The translations under genes and the position numbers were made by a program. A stretch of 64,000 nt of DNA from Cronobacter condimenti 1330 (GTDB lineage Bacteria > Pseudomonadota > Gammaproteobacteria > Enterobacterales > Enterobacteriaceae): positions 87,492 to 151,491 of the forward strand of contig NZ_CP012265.1 in the NCBI RefSeq assembly GCF_001277255.1, in the 5' to 3' direction. Shown here piece after piece: positions 58,973 through 64,000 of the stretch (positions are counted from its first letter, which is position 1; each line of letters begins with the position of its first letter). The notes under the pieces were generated by a model, which was given only the letters and a program-made list of their open reading frames with translations, made no database searches and was not told the DNA's origin.

Positions 58973-61687
58973 TCAGAACCACTGACCAAATTTACGGATA
59001 TACCATCGCTTCATCAGCTGTGCGACGACGCAATAGGCCAGAAGAATACCTGCAAGCCAGGGGAAATAGCGCCACGGCAGTGGCACCAGCCCGACCATGT
59101 GTCCGAGTGGAGAGAACGGGATATAAATGCCGAGCGCCATCACAAGGCCTGTCGTCAGCATCACTGGCAGCGCGGCACGGCTCTGAATAAACGGGATCCT
59201 CCGCGTGCGCAGCATATGCACGACCAGTGTCTGTGACAGCAGACCTTCCACAAACCAGCCTGACTGAAAAAGCGACTGCACCTGCGGGCTATTTGCGGCG
59301 AAGACAAACCACATCACTGCAAATGTCACAATATCGAACAGCGACGACGTCGGCCCCATCCAGATCATAAAGCGCGTAATATTCTTCGCATCCCATTTAC
59401 GCGGTTTGCTAAGAAACGCCTTATCCATGCGATCCCACGGCAGAGAAAGCTGCGACATGTCATACATCAGGTTCTGGATCAGCAGGTGAATGGCCAGCAT
59501 TGGCAGGAACGGGATAAACGCGCTCGCCACCAGCACCGAAAACACATTGCCGAAATTAGAACTGGCCGTCATGTTCAGGTATTTGATGATATTGCCGAAC
59601 GTTTCGCGCCCGGTGAGCACGCCCTGCTCCAGTACCTGTAAATCTTTTTGCAGCAGAATAATGTCTGAAGACTCTTTGGCGATATCCGCGGCACTGTCGA
59701 CAGAAATCCCCACATCGGCATCGCGCAGTGCAGGCGCGTCGTTGATACCGTCACCAAGGAATCCTACCGTGTGGCCGTTACGTTGCAGCGTTTTCAGAAT
59801 GCGTGATTTCTGCAGTGGCGTAAGCTTCGCGAAGATCGCACACGTTTCGACGGCGGCGGCAAGGTGCATATCGTCCATCGCCTCAATCTGATCGCCAGTC
59901 AGGATAGCCAGGTTATCAATGCCGACCTCCTCACAAATGCGCGCCGTCACCACAGGGTTATCGCCAGTGAGCACTTTCACGGTTACGCCGTGGGTCTGAA
60001 GCGCGGCAATCGCCTGACGTGCGCTCGCCTTTGGCGGATCGAGGAAGGTTAACATACCTTCGATAATCAGCCCGTTTTCATCTTCATGGCTGAGTGGATG
60101 GCACAACCCCGGCCCGACAAGCTCGCGTGTAGCCACCACCAGCACCCGAAATCCCTGCGCGTTATACTGGCGAGTCAATGCCTGGTATGCCGCCCGACGG
60201 GCAGCGTCGAGCGGGAATATCGCGCCGTTCTCGCGTATATGGGTAGCTATCGCCAGCATCTCCTCTACCGCGCCTTTGCAAATCAGCGTTTGCTGACGCT
60301 CGCCATAGCCTTCAACCACCACCGAGACGCGACGACGCACAAAATCAAACGGCAGTTCATCGACTTTAAAATAGCCAGTGCGTACCGATGCCGGAAGCGA
60401 CGCCTGCCCGGATGTCAGCACCGCCTGGTCCATCAGGTTTTTGGCGCCGCTCAGGTTGGCGCTGTTTAGCCACGCTAAAGCCAGCACAGGCAGACTTTCC
60501 CGTCCCTGGCTGTCGAGATGCTTCTCAAGAAGGATATGGTCTTCGGTGAGCGTGCCGGTTTTGTCGGTACACAGTACATCCATCGCGCCGATGTTCTGAA
60601 TCGCATTCAGCCTTTTCACAATCACTTTGCGGCGTGCCATTACCATCGCGCCTTTCGCCAGATTAGCACTGACAATCATCGGCAGCATTTCAGGTGTCAG
60701 CCCCACCGCAACTGCCAGCGCAAAAAAGGTGGCGTCCAGCCAGTCGCCTTTAGTGAAGCCATTAATCAACAGCACGACCGGCACCATGACCATCATAAAG
60801 CGGATCAGCAGCCAGCTGACGCTGTTCACGCCTCTGTCAAAGGCGGTCTGGGGGCGGCCGCCCACAATCGATTTCGCAAGCGAGCCAAAATAGGTTTTCG
60901 CGCCGGTAGCCACCACGACGCCGCACGCCGTACCGCTTGCCACACTGGTGCCCATCAGGCAGATATTACCGCGATCGAGCAGACTGCCGCCCGGCGCCGG
61001 CGTTTCGCCCTCCGATGCGCTCTTATTCTGAATGCTGGCGGTCACGTCATACTTTTCCACCGGCAGCGATTCGCCACTGAGCATCGCCTGGCTGATAAAA
61101 AGGTCGCGTGATTCGAGTAATCGCATATCCGCCGGGATAAGGTCGCCTGCTGAAAGAAACACAATGTCTCCAGGCACCAGCGCCTCGACCGGGATTTCGC
61201 GCATCTCGCCGTCACGATTACTGGCGGTACGGCGCAGCACGGTTGCCGTGGTGCGTACCATCGATTTCAGCGCCTGAGCCGCCTTGTTCGTGCGAAATTC
61301 CTGCCAGAAACGAAGCAGGCCGCTTAACGACACCATCGTGACGATAATCACGACACCGGTCAGATCGGTGTCCTGCCCTGCGCGCAGCGGGTAGTAGTAA
61401 TCCGTAAAGAAGCTGATGACAGCGAGCGCCATCAACACATAGATAAAGGGGTTGTTAAATGCCTGCAACAGTTGCAAAAGCGCAGGCGGCGCACTGTCAT
61501 GCGACACGATATTCGCGCCATAGCGCTCAAGCCGCGCCGCAGCCTCTTTTTCAGGTAGTCCTTTCGCGCTGCTCTCAAGGCGCAATAAGGTATCGTCCGG
61601 GCGCTCCGCCGACGCCACATCGATGCAAAAACGTGCCGCCTGATATTTAGCGGCTTTATTTAATTTTTCTTGATTCAGCTTTGCCAT
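58973..61687 (-). CDS. mgtB: Magnesium-importing P-type ATPase MgtB
   Basis: 904 residues. P-type marks: actuator loop LSGESLPVEKYD at 203-214, phosphorylated Asp375 in CTDKTGTL, MLTFLDPPK, LTGDNP and GDGINDAPALRDADVG. Along its length it agrees much better with Salmonella MgtB (908; for example PPALLQLLQAFNNPFIYVLM, QFDRGVNSVSWLL-type segment, C-terminal FGQWF) than with MgtA. Imports Mg2+ down its gradient with ATP. In Salmonella mgtB follows mgtC in a PhoP-controlled operon; here mgtC is missing and a 325-base leader with a small ORF precedes. Confidence 0.92.
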   Translation of the reverse strand: MAKLNQEKLNKAAKYQAARFCIDVASAERPDDTLLRLESSAKGLPEKEAAARLERYGANIVSHDSAPPALLQLLQAFNNPFIYVLMALAVISFFTDYYYPLRAGQDTDLTGVVIIVTMVSLSGLLRFWQEFRTNKAAQALKSMVRTTATVLRRTASNRDGEMREIPVEALVPGDIVFLSAGDLIPADMRLLESRDLFISQAMLSGESLPVEKYDVTASIQNKSASEGETPAPGGSLLDRGNICLMGTSVASGTACGVVVATGAKTYFGSLAKSIVGGRPQTAFDRGVNSVSWLLIRFMMVMVPVVLLINGFTKGDWLDATFFALAVAVGLTPEMLPMIVSANLAKGAMVMARRKVIVKRLNAIQNIGAMDVLCTDKTGTLTEDHILLEKHLDSQGRESLPVLALAWLNSANLSGAKNLMDQAVLTSGQASLPASVRTGYFKVDELPFDFVRRRVSVVVEGYGERQQTLICKGAVEEMLAIATHIRENGAIFPLDAARRAAYQALTRQYNAQGFRVLVVATRELVGPGLCHPLSHEDENGLIIEGMLTFLDPPKASARQAIAALQTHGVTVKVLTGDNPVVTARICEEVGIDNLAILTGDQIEAMDDMHLAAAVETCAIFAKLTPLQKSRILKTLQRNGHTVGFLGDGINDAPALRDADVGISVDSAADIAKESSDIILLQKDLQVLEQGVLTGRETFGNIIKYLNMTASSNFGNVFSVLVASAFIPFLPMLAIHLLIQNLMYDMSQLSLPWDRMDKAFLSKPRKWDAKNITRFMIWMGPTSSLFDIVTFAVMWFVFAANSPQVQSLFQSGWFVEGLLSQTLVVHMLRTRRIPFIQSRAALPVMLTTGLVMALGIYIPFSPLGHMVGLVPLPWRYFPWLAGILLAYCVVAQLMKRWYIRKFGQWF

Positions 61688-61817
61688 AACGGCACCTGTA
61701 TTTCAGGAAGACGCAAAATGCCTGTGCACCTTGCGGCAACACTATTTAAAAGACGCACGCCATTTCACCTTTAGAAAAGACAAAGGCGTGCCAAATATCA
61801 TTGAGAAAAGAAGGCGA

Positions 61818-61862
61818 TTAATATAAAGGCGGAGGGAATAAAGCGGTATGAAAGAAAAACAT
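61818..61862 (-). CDS. Leader peptide ORF upstream of mgtB
   Basis: 14 codons, MFFFHTALFPPPLY, with TAAGGAG ten bases before the ATG; the stop is 130 bases before mgtB. It contains three consecutive Pro codons (CCT CCG CCT) and several Phe codons. Mg-transporter leaders of enterics (mgtL, mgtP) are proline-rich peptides whose slow translation under low Mg or proline changes the RNA fold. The sequence is not that of E. coli or Salmonella MgtL as I recall it, so homology is not claimed; function by analogy is. Confidence 0.6.
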   Translation of the reverse strand: MFFFHTALFPPPLY

Positions 61863-61940
61863 GGTTAAGCACTCCTTATTAAAACAGGGATCAATGTTCG
61901 GGGTGCAATCAGAAGGGGATACGTTGCTGCCCGCCGTGAG

Positions 61941-61963
61941 AGGCAAACAGCGAGGGTTTGCCT
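61941..61963 (-). other. Stem-loop in the mgtB leader RNA
   Basis: AGGCAAAC / GTTTGCCT with a seven-base loop, between the promoter and the leader ORF. Probably part of the regulatory leader fold. Confidence 0.55.
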
Positions 61964-62020
61964 GCTAGTAATGTCCGGTATCGCTGTTCAGGGGGAGTTC
62001 TCCTTCAGGAATTTTCTCGC

Positions 62021-62026
62021 AGTATA
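62021..62026 (-). promoter_or_regulatory. Candidate -10 box of mgtB
   Basis: TATACT on the minus strand gives a start near 62013 and a leader of about 325 bases. There is no good -35 at 17 bases; GTTTA lies about 26 bases further up (GCCGTTTATAG), as in activator-dependent (PhoP-type) promoters, but a full PhoP direct repeat was not seen. Confidence 0.4.
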
Positions 62027-62244
62027 AGCGCGGGGCCGTCAAAGTAAATCTATAAACGGCGTTAGTTGACAGAGCGTTTATATTCCGCCGCTAATAATTT
62101 ATGTCGCGTTCATCAATACGTTAGTGGCATAGGTAAAAAAGGTAATAAAAATAAACAAGCGCTAAACTACCCAAAGCAAATACGGGAATAAAAGCGTTTT
62201 AATCATTGCGATGAGAATTTTCCGCGGCGGGACTTTTCACAGGC
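62027..62244. other. Region between mgtB promoter and roxA 3' hairpin
   Basis: AT-rich activator region of mgtB and a gap to roxA; no gene supported. Confidence 0.35.
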
Positions 62245-62273
62245 AACGGCTCTCACACCAGGCGAGAGCCGTT
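62245..62273. terminator. Hairpin at the 3' side of roxA
   Basis: AACGGCTCTC / GAGAGCCGTT with a nine-base loop, ten bases past the roxA stop. The T-tract is weak in the roxA direction. Confidence 0.6.
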
Positions 62274-62282
62274 TATTCGCGC

Positions 62283-63404
62283 TTATTCGTCAAAGAACCA
62301 GTAGCCCTGATTCACAAGCCCGGTCAGTTCTTCAATGAATGCCGGATTGTCCAGCGCCTCGCCCAGTGCCTTTGCGCTGACGTCGGTATAGCGGCACAGA
62401 ATATCTGCTGCGCGTGGGTCGACCGTGTCCAGCCGTTCGCTGTTAATAAAAAAAGCACCGCCCACGTTCAGTACGCGCAGGCCGCTCAGGCGCGACAGCG
62501 TTTCGCCGCCCATCAGCGCATCGCGAATTTCGTCAGGCGTGTAGGGCGGTTCAGCGGCGGCGATATCCAGCTCGTGGCGCGGCGTCGTCACAAACGAGCC
62601 AAACCACTGTTTAAAATCCTCAGGCTGGTTAATCATCTCCATCATCATGCCGCGGATACGGTCAAGCTCATACGCTTCAACGCGTCCCGGATGTTCACGG
62701 CAGGTAAGGTCCGGGTCGCTGTAATGTTCGCCGCCCAGATCGTTTTCCAGCGCGTAATCCGCAAAGCTGCTGATCAGATCGCGCCCATTTGGCCCGCGGA
62801 AACCCACAGAATAGTTCAGCGCCGTTTCATGCGTAAAACCGTCATGCGGGAAGCCCGGCGGAATGTAGAGAATATCGCCCGGTTCGAGATCTTCATCGAT
62901 AATCGGCTCAAACGGATCGACATGCAGCAACGCCGGATGCGGGCAGAACTGGCGCATCGGTAGCTTGTCACCCACACGCCAGCGGCGGCTTCCCATCCCC
63001 TGAATAATGAACACGTCGTACTGATCGATATGCGGGCCTACGCCGCCGCCCGGTACGGAGAAAGAAATCATCAAATCATCAAGACGCCAGTCAGGCAGTA
63101 CGCGAAAAGGCCGTACCAGCTCGGCGGACGGGGCGTGCCAGTGGTTTACCGCCTGCGCCAGCAGCGACCAGCCGGTTTCGCCAAGCCCGTCGAAATGCTC
63201 GAACGGGCCATTGCTCGCGTGCCATTTGCCGTTGGTTTGGCTTACCAGACGGCTGTCGACTTCCGGCTCCATCGCGAGCCCCGCCAGTTCATCGGGCGTG
63301 ATCGGGTCAATAAAGTCGGCAAATGCCTGCTTCAGGACGACAGGTTTTTTCTGCCAGTAGTTTTCTAAAAATTCCGGCCAGTTCAGATTAAGTTGGTACG
63401 CCAT
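62283..63404 (-). CDS. roxA: Ribosomal oxygenase RoxA (50S L16 arginine hydroxylase)
   Basis: 373 residues, as E. coli YcfD. JmjC iron ligands H125 and D127 (GPHIDQYD) and H187 (GFPHDGF) fall at the same numbers as in E. coli. N-terminal MAYQLNLNWPEFLENYWQKKP and the dimer and winged-helix C-terminus are conserved. Uses Fe(II), 2-oxoglutarate and oxygen to hydroxylate an arginine of ribosomal protein L16. A chromosomal core gene, which argues against a plasmid origin of the window. Confidence 0.96.
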   Translation of the reverse strand: MAYQLNLNWPEFLENYWQKKPVVLKQAFADFIDPITPDELAGLAMEPEVDSRLVSQTNGKWHASNGPFEHFDGLGETGWSLLAQAVNHWHAPSAELVRPFRVLPDWRLDDLMISFSVPGGGVGPHIDQYDVFIIQGMGSRRWRVGDKLPMRQFCPHPALLHVDPFEPIIDEDLEPGDILYIPPGFPHDGFTHETALNYSVGFRGPNGRDLISSFADYALENDLGGEHYSDPDLTCREHPGRVEAYELDRIRGMMMEMINQPEDFKQWFGSFVTTPRHELDIAAAEPPYTPDEIRDALMGGETLSRLSGLRVLNVGGAFFINSERLDTVDPRAADILCRYTDVSAKALGEALDNPAFIEELTGLVNQGYWFFDE

Positions 63405-63561
63405 AACATCACACCAGTGAAGGATTGAGGGCGTGATTATAAGAAGGCTCAGCCATGCGCCGCCTTGTCATGGGTCAAGCGCGATGGCGCTCGCGCGGGC
63501 ACCTTCGCAGTCAAGGGCAATTTCAGGTATCATGATGGCTGTATTGACTCCCGGAGCGCTT

Positions 63562-63735
63562 ATGTCTTCCCTGCTGGATCTGATTGCCAATATCTTGATG
63601 TACTGGCCGTTTAGCCACGTGAGTGGCAACGAGAAAAACACCATCACCTCGCTCAATCATAAGCCGATGTTCAAAATGCCGTCCGACGATCCGCGCAAGA
63701 AACCGCGCGACAAAGACGAAAAAGAGGCGAAGTGA
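63562..63735 (+). CDS. Small conserved-looking protein, amphipathic N-terminus and charged tail
   Basis: 57 residues from ATG 63562 (GGAG upstream). The start SSLLDLIANILMYWPFSHVS could lie on or in the membrane; the tail (DDPRKKPRDKDEKEAK) is highly charged. The frame runs back to 63433 but without a good start. No family recognised. Confidence 0.6.
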   Translation: MSSLLDLIANILMYWPFSHVSGNEKNTITSLNHKPMFKMPSDDPRKKPRDKDEKEAK

Positions 63736-63863
63736 ATATACCGCTGCCGCTACGCCGCTAATTACCCTGCAAAACCCGGCTATATCGCCCCATTACGCGA
63801 ATCTGCCCAATGTTACGCTTCGCAATAATCCAGAACTTCTGATTATTTCACTTCAGGTGAACG
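63736..63863. other. Gap before the last gene
   Basis: About 130 bases without recognised features. Confidence 0.3.
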
Positions 63864-64000
63864 ATGACGCGTCATATTTCAGGGCTGCTGAAAGCTGTCT
63901 GTTTTTTCTTTGTGCTCATTGTGTTATTTGCAATGACCATCTCCCCTGCCAGGGCGCTGTCCACGGCGTGTATGGCGCTCAATGCCGCAAGCCCGGTGAG
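63864..64000 (+). CDS. Start of a secreted protein (cut by window end)
   Basis: ATG 63864 with AGGTGA upstream. A signal peptide is clear: basic start MTRHISGLLKA, hydrophobic core VCFFFVLIVLFAM, cleavage near SPARA. The mature part begins LSTACMALNAASP and then the window ends. Too little to name a family; large secreted or autotransported proteins can begin like this. Confidence 0.75.
   Translation, partial: MTRHISGLLKAVCFFFVLIVLFAMTISPARALSTACMALNAASPV

Noticed and set aside
61988..62002. Second leader ORF with a CTG start after AAGGAG upstream of mgtB
   Set aside because: CTG starts are very rare and the frame (about eight codons) has no other support.
62041..62080. PhoP box upstream of mgtB
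   Set aside because: Single GTTTA elements are present, but no pair with the required 11-base direct-repeat spacing could be found by eye.
1..64000. CRISPR arrays, rRNA, tRNA genes, intact insertion sequences
   Set aside because: None were recognised on either strand by eye; tRNAs could still be missed without a covariance search.

Overview
The window is enterobacterial chromosome. Gene families, Shine-Dalgarno spacing and conserved genes such as roxA (ycfD), mgtB, dsbG, arsRBC and bglGFB all point to Enterobacteriaceae. The order eitC-eitB-eitA with a divergent eitD, an orphan hcp and a mig-14 homologue fit Cronobacter or a close relative best; the genus is an inference. No tRNA, rRNA or CRISPR array was seen.

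Layout. 1-9.1 kb: end of a DoxX gene, an MFS exporter, an alpha/beta hydrolase, a module of PTS EIIBC, an RspA-type enolase-superfamily dehydratase and a GntR/UTRA regulator, small membrane and NTF2-like genes, and a membrane diguanylate cyclase with an intact GGEEF and I-site. 9.1-12 kb: a long near-perfect hairpin, then an orphan type VI tube gene (hcp) followed 18 bases later by a glycine-rich, hydrophobic protein of unknown family that may be its effector, then a Cys-rich copper-storage-like protein. 12-16 kb: TrkH-type potassium transporter and arsRBC. 16-21.6 kb: TonB receptor plus periplasmic binding protein whose transporter operon ends in a deletion scar, then an arginase-family gene with a TetR regulator, a perfect 20-base palindromic operator and flanking GTCCGC repeats.

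21.8-27.7 kb is accessory and partly decayed: a secreted YwqK/MORN-like protein, dsbG flanked by two apparently frameshifted small genes, small membrane proteins, and fragments of a toxin/immunity locus (SUKH-like). 27.8-31.6 kb is a GH105 hydrolase / polyol dehydrogenase / LacI cluster that has lost its transporter (only a C-terminal scar remains) and has two matching operators. 33-37.5 kb is the Fur-box-controlled eitCBAD iron transport cluster. 37.5-41.9 kb is a complete bgl operon with two antiterminator/terminator pairs.

42-45.5 kb: an unlisted 40-residue membrane protein, a lone tyrosine recombinase, mig-14 broken by one base in an A6 tract, an AraC C-terminal remnant and a GNAT. 46-55.7 kb: SDR, hydrolase, histidine phosphatase, two chemoreceptors, MBL-fold and DUF1330 proteins and two lipoproteins. 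56-57 kb: a free-standing AAA+ protein that aligns with the ClpB/ClpV D1 domain but has Walker B Glu replaced by Gly. 57.5-63.4 kb: HAAAP amino-acid transporter, mgtB (without mgtC) with a long leader holding a 14-codon PPP-containing leader ORF, and roxA. The window ends in the start of a secreted protein.

The most promising leads for something undescribed are the hcp/glycine-rich pair, the degenerate ClpV-like ATPase, the arginase-TetR module and the mgtB leader. All functional statements beyond family membership are inference from sequence reading alone.
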